DNA of 64,000 bases from Pseudomonas pseudonitroreducens (GTDB taxonomy: Bacteria > Pseudomonadota > Gammaproteobacteria > Pseudomonadales > Pseudomonadaceae), in the NCBI RefSeq assembly GCF_021603645.1, contig NZ_BQHJ01000016.1, forward strand, positions 111,650-175,649, in the 5' to 3' direction. The notes below the pieces were generated by a model, which saw only the letters and a list, made by a program, of their open reading frames with translations, had not been told where the DNA came from and did not search any database. The stretch's first letter is position 1, and the number at the start of each line of letters is the position of its first letter. Shown here in pieces: positions 9,058-17,287 of the stretch. The position numbers and the translations under genes were made by a program.

Positions 9058-9723
9058 CTAGCGCGCCCCGAGCCTTCCCCCGCTTTCCAGCTCCAGCAGG
9101 TTGAGCAGGTACTGGCCGCAGTAGCCCAGGTCCTGTTCGATGGCCTTGCGTGCGCCCGCAGCGTCGCCGCGCTCCAGCGCCTGCAGGGTGTCTTCATGGA
9201 AGTCGTTGAGGCGCAGCGACAGGTCGGCCTCGGTGAACAGCCGGTTGAAGAACGGCCCCACCTGCAGCCACAGCGCCTCGATCATGCGCAGCAGCGTGGG
9301 GTTGCCACAGGCGCGGTAGAGCGTCAGGTGGAACCGGCTGTTGGCCTCCAGGTAGCCATGGACGTCGCGAGCATTCAACGCGACCTCCATGCGCTCGGTG
9401 CAATCGCGCAGCAGCGCCATGTCGGCAGGCTTCAGGTGCCTGGCCGCATCCTCCACTGCCAGCCCCTCCAGGGATTGCCGCACCTGCAGGATCTGCAGGT
9501 AGCGCTCGCGGGTCATCACCGGCACCCGTAGCGAGCGCTGCTGCTCGCCTTCCAGCGCGCCCTCGGCCACCAGCCGCTGCAGGGCGGCGCGTACCGGCAT
9601 CGGGCTGGTACCCCATTCATCGGCCAGGTCGCGGATCTTGAGCCGTTCGCCGGGCTGGAAACGCCCGGAGAGCAAAGCCTGGCGCAGGTTCTGGTAGAGC
9701 TGTTCCTGAAGGTTGTCGGCCAT
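9058..9723 (-). CDS. GntR family regulator with FCD domain
   Basis: A 221-residue regulator. The winged helix-turn-helix (LLSGRFQPGERLKIRDLADEWGTSPMPVRAALQRL) covers about 14-50, and an all-helical FCD effector domain follows (HGYLEANSRFHLTLYRACGNPTL, His-rich and probably metal-binding). It is the last gene of a minus-strand unit after an SDR gene. Two TGTGATCACA palindromes in the divergent promoter 0.9 kb upstream are the natural candidates for its operators (inference). It probably represses the cluster and responds to an amine or organic-acid intermediate. Confidence 0.85.
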   Translation of the reverse strand: MADNLQEQLYQNLRQALLSGRFQPGERLKIRDLADEWGTSPMPVRAALQRLVAEGALEGEQQRSLRVPVMTRERYLQILQVRQSLEGLAVEDAARHLKPADMALLRDCTERMEVALNARDVHGYLEANSRFHLTLYRACGNPTLLRMIEALWLQVGPFFNRLFTEADLSLRLNDFHEDTLQALERGDAAGARKAIEQDLGYCGQYLLNLLELESGGRLGAR

Positions 9724-9729
9724 CGCGAA

Positions 9730-9792
9730 TTACTCCTGGCCGGCCGGCGGTGCCGGCAGTTGGGCGAAGGTCAGGCTGCAATCGTGTTTCAT
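9730..9792 (-). CDS. Possible 20-residue leader peptide between the SDR and GntR genes
   Basis: ATG 9792 lies 5 bp after the SDR stop, with AAGGGA 8 bp before it. It opens a 20-codon frame, MKHDCSLTFAQLPAPPAGQE, that ends 6 bp before the GntR start. Its last codons contain the AGGAG ribosome site of the GntR gene, so translating it could affect regulator expression. It may instead be the remnant of a lost gene. There is no similarity evidence. Confidence 0.3.
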   Translation of the reverse strand: MKHDCSLTFAQLPAPPAGQE

Positions 9793-9797
9793 CGTGC

Positions 9798-10586
9798 TTA
9801 TCCCTTGTTCTCGATCAGGCAGTTGCCGCCATCCACCACCAGCACTTCGCCGGTGATGTAACTGGCGTCGGGCGAGGCCAGGAAGGCGATGGCGGCCGCC
9901 ACCTCCTCCGGTCGCCCGGAACGACCGAGCGGCGTGCGCCGCCCGGCCTGGATTTCTTCTTCGCTGCTGGAGCCGGTGGCAATCCAGCCGGGCGCCACGC
10001 TGTTCACCGTCACCCCGTGCTGCGCCACTTCCAGCGCCAGCCCCATGCTCATGCCGAGCATCCCGGCCTTGGCCGCGCTGTACGCCGACTCGCCTGGATT
10101 GCTCGCCCGCGTGCCGGTGGTGGAGCTGACGTTGACGATGCGCCCGTAGCCGCGCTCCAGCATGCCCGGCAGCAGCGCGCGGGTAAGCAGGAAGGCGCTG
10201 GTGAGGTTGCGTGCCAGCGACAGGTTCCAGGTCGCCAGGTCCATCGCCGCCAGCTCGGCGAAGGGCTCAGGGCTGCCCTGCATGGCCATGCCGGCGTTGT
10301 TCACCAGCACGTCTACCCTTCCCCATTGCGCCTGCGCCCATTCGGCCAGGCGGCGAACATCGTTTTCGTCCGTCAGGTCGGCCGCTAGCGCGCGGGCCTC
10401 GAAACCTTCGCCGCACAGTTCTTCCGCCCGCAGCAGCACGCGCTCGCTGCTGGCGGTGAGCAGCAGCTTCGCCCCGTTGCGCGCCAGCCGGCGAGCGCTG
10501 GCGAAGCCGATACCGGATTCGCTGCCGGCGCCGCTGACCAGCGCGACCTGGCCGGCCCAGGCGGACTCATTCGTGACATCGCTCAT
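9798..10586 (-). CDS. SDR family oxidoreductase
   Basis: A 262-residue classical short-chain dehydrogenase. The dinucleotide loop is VSGAGSESGIGFA (about 17-29), then NNAGMAMQ, the catalytic Ser in VNVSSTTGTR and YSAAK with the catalytic Tyr and Lys; the C-terminal VVDGGNCLIENKG is typical. It oxidises or reduces a hydroxyl/carbonyl group with NAD(P). It is the first gene of the minus unit divergent from the aminotransferase and gamma-glutamyl ligase genes, so it probably acts in the same catabolic route. Substrate unknown. Confidence 0.85.
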   Translation of the reverse strand: MSDVTNESAWAGQVALVSGAGSESGIGFASARRLARNGAKLLLTASSERVLLRAEELCGEGFEARALAADLTDENDVRRLAEWAQAQWGRVDVLVNNAGMAMQGSPEPFAELAAMDLATWNLSLARNLTSAFLLTRALLPGMLERGYGRIVNVSSTTGTRASNPGESAYSAAKAGMLGMSMGLALEVAQHGVTVNSVAPGWIATGSSSEEEIQAGRRTPLGRSGRPEEVAAAIAFLASPDASYITGEVLVVDGGNCLIENKG

Positions 10587-10599
10587 GGGCAGCCTCTTT

Positions 10600-10615
10600 T
10601 TCTGTGATCACAGAA
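10600..10615. promoter_or_regulatory. 16-bp palindrome, candidate GntR operator near the SDR start
   Basis: TTCTGTGATCACAGAA is a perfect 16-bp palindrome 13 bp upstream of the SDR start codon. Its TGTGATCACA core recurs 63 bp away. The half-sites TGTGA/TCACA touch without the 6-bp spacer of a Crp/Vfr site, so a different factor is expected. Confidence 0.65.
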
Positions 10616-10655
10616 TTCGTTACAGGGCAGATTATCAGGCAGACGATTCACTGTA

Positions 10656-10677
10656 TTGACATTTTTGTGATCACAAA
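10656..10677 (+). promoter_or_regulatory. -35 box overlapped downstream by a second TGTGATCACA palindrome
   Basis: TTGACA at 10656-10661 is a consensus -35 pointing to the aminotransferase gene. The perfect palindrome TTTGTGATCACAAA (10664-10677) fills the spacer where RNA polymerase would sit. The -10 is weak (a GAAGAT near 10680). A repressor bound here would block transcription, which fits the divergent GntR protein. Confidence 0.6.
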
Positions 10678-10713
10678 TGGAAGATGTGCGAAATAACAAA
10701 CGAGGTGTGCAAC

Positions 10714-12108
10714 ATGACCGCCAGCGGAATCGCCCAACAGGCCGTGGATCTCTTCACCGCCCGCGAGCGCCAGCGCTTCCTGGAACAGAATCCCAAGTCC
10801 GTCGCCCTTGCCGAGCGCGCGCACCAGTCGCTGTACGCCGGCGTGCCGATGCACTGGATGGCCGACTGGTCCACGCCTTGTCCGCTGTTCGTCGAACGCG
10901 CCCAGGGCGCCCGCTTCTACGACGTGGACGGCCATGACTACGTGGACTTCTGCCTGGGCGACACCGGCAGCATGTTCGGCCACTCGCCGGCGCCGATCGC
11001 CCGCGCCCTCGCCGAACAAGGCGCACGCGGCCTGACCACCATGCTTCCCGGCGAAGATGCGGTGGTCTGCGGCGAGCTGCTCGCCGCACGCTTCGGCCTG
11101 CCCTACTGGCAGGTGACCGCCACCGCCACCGACTCCAACCGCTATGTGCTGCGCTGGGCCCGCGCGGTCACCCGGCGCAAGACCCTGCTGGTGTTCGACG
11201 GCTGCTACCACGGCACCGTGGACGACGTGATGGTGCGCTACCGCGACGGCGAGACCGTGCACCGCTCCGGCCTGGTCGGCCAGGCCTATGACCTGACCCA
11301 GCACAGCCGCTCCATTCCCTTCAACGACGTCGAGGCGCTGGAAGCCGCGCTGGCCCAGGGCGACGTCTGCGCCCTGCTGTGCGAACCGGCGATGACCAAC
11401 ATCGGCATGGTCCTGCCCGATCCGGGCTTCATGCAGAAGTGCCGCGAGCTGACCCGCAAGTACGGTTCGCTGCTGATCATCGACGAAACCCACACCATCT
11501 CCACCAATATCGGTGGCTGTACCCAGCTGTGGAACCTCGATCCGGACTTCTTCGTGGTCGGCAAGCCGATCGCCGGTGGCGTGCCCTGCGGCATCTTCGG
11601 CTGCAGTGCGGAGATGGCCGAGCGCATGGCTGCCTCGCGCCAGAGCGCCCAGGAAGACAGCCATGGCCACGGCCACAGCGGCATGGGCACCACGCTCTCG
11701 GCCAACGCCCTGGCCATGCACTGCATGCGCGCCAACCTGGAACAGGTGATGACCCAGGCGGCCTACGACCACATGCTGCCGCTGGCCAAGCGCCTGGCCG
11801 ACGGCTTCCGCGCGCTGATCGCCAAGCACGGCCTGAAATGGTCGGTGACCGAGTTGGGAGCGCGTAGCGAGTTCCAGTTCTGCCCCGTCTCCCCGCGTAC
11901 CGGCGCCGAGGCCGAAGCGGCCTTCCACGACGAACTGCAGATGGCCCTGCACCTGTACCTGATCAACCGCGGCATCCTGATCACGCCGTTCCACAACATG
12001 ACCCTGTGCTGCCCGGACACCACTGCCGCCGACGTGGATCGCCTGATCGAGACCCTCGATGCCGGCATCACCGAGCTGCTGGCCATTCCCGGCGCGCGCG
12101 AGGCCTGA
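10714..12108 (+). CDS. Class III (GSA-like) aminotransferase
   Basis: A 464-residue PLP enzyme. FYDVDGHDYVDFCLGDTGSMFGHSP and the PLP-anchoring IIDETHT precede VVGKPIAGGVP, where Lys284 should bind the cofactor. The layout resembles glutamate-1-semialdehyde aminomutase and related aspartate-aminotransferase-family enzymes. It probably moves an amino group from an amine or amino acid to a keto acid. ATG 10714 has ACGAGG 8 bp upstream and is preferred over an in-frame ATG at 10684. A 148-bp gap with a REP element separates it from the ligase gene. Confidence 0.82.
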   Translation: MTASGIAQQAVDLFTARERQRFLEQNPKSVALAERAHQSLYAGVPMHWMADWSTPCPLFVERAQGARFYDVDGHDYVDFCLGDTGSMFGHSPAPIARALAEQGARGLTTMLPGEDAVVCGELLAARFGLPYWQVTATATDSNRYVLRWARAVTRRKTLLVFDGCYHGTVDDVMVRYRDGETVHRSGLVGQAYDLTQHSRSIPFNDVEALEAALAQGDVCALLCEPAMTNIGMVLPDPGFMQKCRELTRKYGSLLIIDETHTISTNIGGCTQLWNLDPDFFVVGKPIAGGVPCGIFGCSAEMAERMAASRQSAQEDSHGHGHSGMGTTLSANALAMHCMRANLEQVMTQAAYDHMLPLAKRLADGFRALIAKHGLKWSVTELGARSEFQFCPVSPRTGAEAEAAFHDELQMALHLYLINRGILITPFHNMTLCCPDTTAADVDRLIETLDAGITELLAIPGAREA

Positions 12109-12120
12109 TCGAAACTCCCC

Positions 12121-12216
12121 CTGTAGGAGCGAGGGGGACGCCTAGTCCTTGCTCGCGAACCCGCCCCCCGCAGCGGATTTGCAAAAGAGCGTTGGCGAGC
12201 AAGCTCGCTCCTACGA
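12121..12216. repeat. REP/BIME palindromic repeat, diverged left arm
   Basis: Left arm GTAGGAGCGAGGGGGACG, right arm GGCGAGCAAGCTCGCTCCTAC. It belongs to the same family as the elements listed from 13645 on, but the left arm is the degenerate version. It lies between two genes of one apparent operon and may trim or protect mRNA. Confidence 0.85.
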
Positions 12217-12256
12217 AAAGCATTCTGCGGCGCGCACCGCGCCACCGAGGACCACC

Positions 12257-13624
12257 ATGCAATTCGCCGATCGTCAGGAAGCCGAAGCCTTCCTCGCCGC
12301 CCACCCGGACGTGCGCAGCATCGAACTGTTCATCATCGACTCCAACGGCATCCCGCGCGGCAAGCTGCTGCACCGCGACGAGCTGCTGGCGATCTACGAC
12401 AACGGCCGCCCGTTGCCCAGCTCAATCCTCGCGCTGACCGTGCAGGGCGAGGACGTCGAAGGCACCGGGCTGGTCTGGGAAGTGGCCGACGCCGACTGCT
12501 GGACCTACCCGCTGCCCGGCAGCCTGACTCTGCAACCCTGGCGCAGCTCGCCCACCGGCCAACTGCAGGTGAGCATGCACCCGACCCAGGGCCTGCCGGC
12601 CACCCCGGCCGATCCACGCCAGGCGCTGAGCCGCGTGGTGGATCGGCTGAAGGCCGACGGTTTCCACCCGGTGATGGCGGTGGAGCTGGAGTTCTACCTG
12701 CTGGACAAGCAGCGCGACGCCAACGGCCGCCCGCAGCCGGCGCTGCAGATGAACGGCATCCGCCCGGAAGCGCCGCAGGTATATGGCGTCTACGAGCTGG
12801 AACAACTACAGCCGTTCCTCGACGACCTCTACGCCGCGTGTGAAGTGCAGGGCCTTCCGGTACGCACGGCGATTTCCGAATACGCCCCAGGCCAGGTCGA
12901 GCTGACCCTGGAGCACCGCTTCGACGTCATGCAGGCAATCGACGAAGGCGTGCGCTACAAGCGCCTGGTGAAAGGCGTGGCGAACAAGCACGGGCTGCAG
13001 GCCTGCTTCATGGCCAAGCCGTTCGGTGACCGCGCCGGCTCCGGCATGCACCTGCACGTCAGCCTGGCGGACGCCGAGGGCAACAACCTCTACGCCAGCG
13101 AAGACATTCACGGCACTCCACTGCTGCGCCACTCCATCGGCGGCATGATGGCGCGCCTGCTGGATTCGCTGGCGATCTTCTGCCCCAACGCCAACTCCTT
13201 CCGCCGCTTCCAGGCCAACAGCTACGCGCCGCTGGCCAAGAGCTGGGGCGTGAACAACCGCACCGTGTCGTTCCGCGTGCCCGGCGGCCCGGCCAAGAGC
13301 CGGCACATCGAGCACCGCATCTGCGGCGCCGACGCCAACCCGTACCTGGCGGCGGCGGCGATCCTTGCGGCGATCCACGAAGGCATCCGCGAACAGATCG
13401 ATCCGGGCGCGCCGATCGTCGGCAACGGCTATGAACAGGCCACCGAGTTCCTGCCCACCGACTGGCTCACCGCGCTGCGCGCGCTGGAATCCTCGGCCTG
13501 GGCGCGCGAGGCGCTGGGCGAGGAATTCCTCAAGGTGTTCCTGGCGATCAAGTGGGAAGAGTTCCGCCAGTTCATGGGCGAGGTGGGTGAGCAGGATTGG
13601 CGCTGGTATCTGCACCACGCCTGA
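12257..13624 (+). CDS. Glutamine synthetase family protein (gamma-glutamyl amine ligase type)
   Basis: A 455-residue type I glutamine-synthetase fold. Metal and ATP residues are in MAVELEFYLLD, ISEYAPGQVELTL, SGMHLHVSL, NNRTVSFRVP and HIEHRICGADANPYLA. The adenylylation-site Tyr segment of housekeeping GlnA is missing, as in PuuA/PauA gamma-glutamylpolyamine synthetases. It therefore probably joins glutamate to an amine with ATP, the first step of gamma-glutamylation catabolism. ATG 12257 follows CCGAGG. It lies between an aminotransferase and an SDR gene. The true amine is unknown. Confidence 0.82.
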   Translation: MQFADRQEAEAFLAAHPDVRSIELFIIDSNGIPRGKLLHRDELLAIYDNGRPLPSSILALTVQGEDVEGTGLVWEVADADCWTYPLPGSLTLQPWRSSPTGQLQVSMHPTQGLPATPADPRQALSRVVDRLKADGFHPVMAVELEFYLLDKQRDANGRPQPALQMNGIRPEAPQVYGVYELEQLQPFLDDLYAACEVQGLPVRTAISEYAPGQVELTLEHRFDVMQAIDEGVRYKRLVKGVANKHGLQACFMAKPFGDRAGSGMHLHVSLADAEGNNLYASEDIHGTPLLRHSIGGMMARLLDSLAIFCPNANSFRRFQANSYAPLAKSWGVNNRTVSFRVPGGPAKSRHIEHRICGADANPYLAAAAILAAIHEGIREQIDPGAPIVGNGYEQATEFLPTDWLTALRALESSAWAREALGEEFLKVFLAIKWEEFRQFMGEVGEQDWRWYLHHA

Positions 13625-13644
13625 TCGGCGGAAAAAGAAGGCTC

Positions 13645-13727
13645 TTGTAGGAGCGAGCTTGCTCGCGAACGCCTCCACGCCGGGCTTGTTCGCGAGCAAG
13701 AACTGGGCGTCCCCCTCGCTCCTACAG
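13645..13727. repeat. REP/BIME palindromic repeat
   Basis: GTAGGAGCGAGCTTGCTCGC on the left and GCGAGCAAGAACTGGGCG...CTCGCTCCTAC on the right. It occupies the first part of the 307-bp gap 13625-13931. The rest of that gap has no ORF; a small dyad ACTCTGCCAGAGT lies at 13795-13807, and the promoter of the following SDR gene is expected there. Confidence 0.88.
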
Positions 13728-13931
13728 GGACAGCAATCCTCGATGCCTCCGATCAGCTCACCCGCTGACACGCGAAAGTCTTACGAAAAATTTACTCTGC
13801 CAGAGTGAAGAATCTGGTCTTTTCTTGGTCTGTAGTTGCACGGAGCGCCTGAGCGCTCTGCGATCGATGCGGCGCCCGCCGGTCTGCCTGCCGGCCGCCG
13901 TCCTCTCTCAGGCAGGGAGAACCCGTAGCCA

Positions 13932-14690
13932 ATGAGCACTCCCGTCGTACTGATCACCGGCGCCGCCGGTGGCCTCGGAAAAGCCATCGCCAAACGTTTC
14001 GCCCAAAGCCACTGGCGCATCGCCGCCACCGACGTGGATAAAGCCGGCCTGCATGCGCTGAACGCCCAGGTACCGCTGGACGCTACCGCCGTCGGCGACC
14101 TGCGACGCGCCGATAACTGCCACAGCCTGATGTCCGACATTCTCGCCCGCACCGGCCGTCTCGATGCGCTGGTCAACGCCGCCGGTGTCTGGCGCGAAGG
14201 CCCGGTGGAAGACTTCAACGAGGATGATTTCGACCTGGTTATGGGGGTGAACCTCAAGGCCGCGTTCTACATGTGCCAGGCGGCAACGCCGTACCTCAAG
14301 GAAAACCACGGCTGCATCGTCAACATCTCCAGCGACTCCGGCCGCCAGGCCTATCGCGGCTCCGCCGCCTACTGCGCAAGCAAGGCGGCACTGACCATGC
14401 TTACCCGCACCCTGGCCCTGGAACTGGCCGAGTCCGGCGTGCGGGTCAACGCCATCTCCCCCGCCGACATCGCCACGCCGATGCTCGACTACCAGGCCGA
14501 GCGCTACGGCCAGGGCAACCCGGCGGCCTATAAACGCGAGCTGCTGAAGGATTATCCACAGGGCAAGGTGGCGCGCTTCATCCGCCCCGAGGAAGTCGCC
14601 GAGCTGGTCTGGTACCTGTGCAAGCCGGAATCCGAAGCCATCACCGGCGCGGACCTGGCCATCGACTTCGGCCTCTCGGCCGGGCGCTGA
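13932..14690 (+). CDS. SDR family oxidoreductase
   Basis: A 252-residue short-chain dehydrogenase. VLITGAAGGLGKAIAKRF (about 6-23) is the nucleotide loop, with NAAGVWREG, the Ser in VNISSDSGRQ and YCASKAALTM (catalytic Tyr/Lys). It ends GADLAIDFGLSAGR. It is the second SDR of the GntR-linked cluster, in the same direction as the aminotransferase and ligase but 307 bp beyond them and perhaps on its own promoter. Substrate unknown. Confidence 0.85.
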   Translation: MSTPVVLITGAAGGLGKAIAKRFAQSHWRIAATDVDKAGLHALNAQVPLDATAVGDLRRADNCHSLMSDILARTGRLDALVNAAGVWREGPVEDFNEDDFDLVMGVNLKAAFYMCQAATPYLKENHGCIVNISSDSGRQAYRGSAAYCASKAALTMLTRTLALELAESGVRVNAISPADIATPMLDYQAERYGQGNPAAYKRELLKDYPQGKVARFIRPEEVAELVWYLCKPESEAITGADLAIDFGLSAGR

Positions 14691-14704
14691 GGCGCAACGA
14701 CGCG

Positions 14705-14729
14705 AACGGGCGGCCAGGGGTCGCCCGTT
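14705..14729 (+). terminator. Intrinsic terminator after the SDR gene
   Basis: AACGGGCG and CGCCCGTT enclose a 9-base loop, followed by a short T-rich TTTTCG tail. It lies 14 bp after the stop codon. Confidence 0.7.
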
Positions 14730-14890
14730 TTCGTTCACGGCGTTGCTCGAACGGTGGATGCACCGCTGGCGAATGGTCCACTGGCGCCGCTGGCCAATCA
14801 GGGATATAGAAAAAACTGTGTCGCCAGCCGCGCTCGGGTTGTCCAGAGTGAGGCCCTTTCCTTTTCCCCAGACATCTGCCCGAGAATTCC

Positions 14891-15370
14891 ATGGAACCTG
14901 GCAACCACCAGCTCAGCATGACCGTCCTGATGACCCCCGACATGGCCAACTTTTCCGGCAATGTCCACGGAGGCACCCTGCTCAAGTACCTCGACGAAGT
15001 CGCCTACGCCTGCGCCAGCCGCTACGCCGGCTACTACGTGGTGACCCTGTCGGTGGACCAGGTGATATTCCGCCAGCCGATCCACGTCGGCGAACTGGTC
15101 ACCTTCCTCGCTTCGGTGAACTACACCGGTCGCACCTCCATGGAGATCGGCGTGAAGGTGGTGACCGAGAACATCCGCGAGAAGTCCGTGCGCCACACCA
15201 ACAGCTGCTTCTTCACCATGGTGGCGCTGGATGATCAGCGCCAGCCAATCGTCGTGCCGCAACTGGTTCCGCAGACCAGGGACGAGAAACGTCGCTTCGC
15301 CCAGGCCCAGCAACGCCGGCAGATTCGCCAGGAGCTGGAGCAGCGCTATCAGGAGCTTCGCGACGAATAA
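14891..15370 (+). CDS. Acyl-CoA thioesterase (YciA/BFIT hotdog family)
   Basis: A 159-residue hotdog-fold enzyme. NFSGNVHGGTLLKYLDEVAY (about 19-38) holds the catalytic loop and helix, and VTLSVDQVIFRQPIHVGELV follows. It hydrolyses acyl-CoAs to free acids and CoA in the cytoplasm. It is a single gene with about 200 bp on each side. The gap to 15579 contains an imperfect dyad (GAAATCCCGCG/CGCGGAAATTTC, 15399-15423) that may be a weak terminator. Confidence 0.85.
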   Translation: MEPGNHQLSMTVLMTPDMANFSGNVHGGTLLKYLDEVAYACASRYAGYYVVTLSVDQVIFRQPIHVGELVTFLASVNYTGRTSMEIGVKVVTENIREKSVRHTNSCFFTMVALDDQRQPIVVPQLVPQTRDEKRRFAQAQQRRQIRQELEQRYQELRDE

Positions 15371-15579
15371 GCGACGTTCACGACATTTCCTGAAAAGAAA
15401 TCCCGCGTGTCGCGGAAATTTCCTAATGCGTCAACAGGTTACCCTTGCGTGAAAGCAAGGTAGGAATTCATTACTACGCCTAAACTTTTCACACGCGGGT
15501 TTGCCCCCGTGACCCACCGTCGAGCGGCCTGGTGCTGACAAGCAGTCCGGCCGCTCCCTGAGTGCCCGGAGCCCAGACC

Positions 15580-17283
15580 ATGCATCACACCCCGTTACTG
15601 ACCACCCTCGCCGTCGGCTTCGTGCTGGCCTTCGTCCTCGGCGCCCTGGCCAACCGCCTGCGTATTTCGCCGCTGGTGGGCTACCTGCTCGCCGGCGTGC
15701 TGGCCGGCCCCTTCACTCCCGGTTATGTCGCCGACCAGGCACTCTCCGTAGAGATCGCCGAGCTGGGCGTGATCCTGCTGATGTTCGGCGTCGGCCTGCA
15801 CTTCTCGCTCAAGGACCTGTTGTCGGTGAAAGCCATCGCCATCCCCGGTGCGGTGGTGCAGATCGGCGTCGCCACCCTGCTCGGCCTGGGCCTTGCGTGG
15901 ATGATGGGCTGGAACTTCGGCGGCGGCCTGGTCTTCGGCCTGGCCCTGTCGGTGGCCAGTACCGTGGTGCTGCTGCGCGCACTGGAGCAGCGCCAGCTGA
16001 TCGACACCAAGCGCGGGCGCATCGCCATCGGCTGGCTGATCGTCGAAGACCTGGCGATGGTCCTCACCCTGGTTCTGCTGCCGGCCCTGGCCGGCTCGCT
16101 GGGCGGCACCTCCGACGGTGGTGACGGCGGCGTACTGATGCCGATCCTGCTGACCCTGGGCAAGGTCGCCGCCTTCGTCGCGGTGATGATCGTCGGCGGC
16201 CGCCGCTTCGTGCCCTGGGTGCTGGAGCGCGTCGCCAAGACCGGCTCGCGCGAGCTGTTTACCCTGGCCGTGCTGGCCATCGCCCTGGGCATCGCCTACG
16301 GCTCGGCGGTGATCTTCGGCGTGTCCTTCGCCCTCGGCGCATTCTTCGCCGGGATGATCCTCAACGAGTCCGAGCTGAGCCACGAGGCTGCCGAGAACTC
16401 GCTGCCGCTGCGCGACGCCTTCGCCGTGCTGTTCTTCGTCTCGGTCGGCATGCTGTTCAACCCGGCGATCCTGATCCAGGAGCCGCTGCCGGTGCTGGCA
16501 ACCTTCCTGGTGATCGTCTTCGGCAAGTCGGTGGCGGCCTACGTCATCGTGCGCATGTTCGGCCACCCCAACAGCACCGCACTGACCATCGCCGCCAGCC
16601 TGGCGCAGATCGGCGAGTTCTCCTTCATCCTGGTCGGCCTGGGCGTGACCCTGAACCTGCTGCCCGAAGCCGGTCGCGACCTGGTGCTGGCCGGCGCGAT
16701 CCTGTCGATCCTGGTCAACCCGCTGCTGTTCATCGCCATCGATCGCCTGCAGGCGCGCCAGGAGCAGAAGGCCGAGAGCGAGCCCGGCGTGGTCCAGGTG
16801 GAACCCCAGGACCTGCCACCGCCGGTGCTGGAGCACAATCACGCGATCCTTATCGGCCACGGCCGCGTCGGCGCGCTGGTGAGCGAGCGCCTGCGCAAGG
16901 ACAAGGTGCCGCTGGTAGTCATCGAGGACAAGCGCGAGAAGGCCGCCGAGCTGCGCGAGCACGGGCTCTGCGTGGTGGTGGGCAACGCCGCCAATCCCGA
17001 TGTGCTGAACCAGGCCAACATCACCTCGGCGCGCTGGTTGCTGATCGCCATTCCCAATGGCTTCGAGGCCGGGACCATTTCCAGCCACGCACGGGCGATC
17101 AACCCGAACCTGGACATCATCGCCCGCGCCCACTTCGACGCCGAGGTGGACTACCTGGAGCAGAATGGCGCCAGCCTGGTAATCATGGGCGAGCGCGAGA
17201 TTGCCCGTGGCATGGTCGAGCGGGTCGAACGCGAGGACGCCGCCGCGGCGCCGGGCGACGACCACCTGCCGCAGTCGGCCTGA
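15580..17283 (+). CDS. CPA2 cation:proton antiporter with C-terminal RCK/TrkA-N domain (YbaL/Kef type)
   Basis: A 567-residue protein. The membrane domain includes PLVGYLLAGVLAGPFTPG, ELGVILLMFGVGLHFS and LAQIGEFSFILVGLG. The soluble Rossmann domain starts near HAILIGHGRVGALVSERL, with VIEDKREKAAEL and VVVGNAANPDVL. NAD(H)-regulated K+/H+ exchange at the inner membrane is the usual role. ATG 15580 has GGAG 8 bp upstream and is preferred over GTG 15562. Together with the RCK-less gene at 4463 the window carries two CPA2 transporters of different architecture. Confidence 0.88.
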   Translation: MHHTPLLTTLAVGFVLAFVLGALANRLRISPLVGYLLAGVLAGPFTPGYVADQALSVEIAELGVILLMFGVGLHFSLKDLLSVKAIAIPGAVVQIGVATLLGLGLAWMMGWNFGGGLVFGLALSVASTVVLLRALEQRQLIDTKRGRIAIGWLIVEDLAMVLTLVLLPALAGSLGGTSDGGDGGVLMPILLTLGKVAAFVAVMIVGGRRFVPWVLERVAKTGSRELFTLAVLAIALGIAYGSAVIFGVSFALGAFFAGMILNESELSHEAAENSLPLRDAFAVLFFVSVGMLFNPAILIQEPLPVLATFLVIVFGKSVAAYVIVRMFGHPNSTALTIAASLAQIGEFSFILVGLGVTLNLLPEAGRDLVLAGAILSILVNPLLFIAIDRLQARQEQKAESEPGVVQVEPQDLPPPVLEHNHAILIGHGRVGALVSERLRKDKVPLVVIEDKREKAAELREHGLCVVVGNAANPDVLNQANITSARWLLIAIPNGFEAGTISSHARAINPNLDIIARAHFDAEVDYLEQNGASLVIMGEREIARGMVERVEREDAAAAPGDDHLPQSA

Positions 17284-17287
17284 CGCC

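Noticed and set aside
10600-10677. TGTGATCACA as Crp/Vfr sites
   Set aside because: Crp/Vfr sites have a 6-bp spacer between TGTGA and TCACA; here the half-sites touch.
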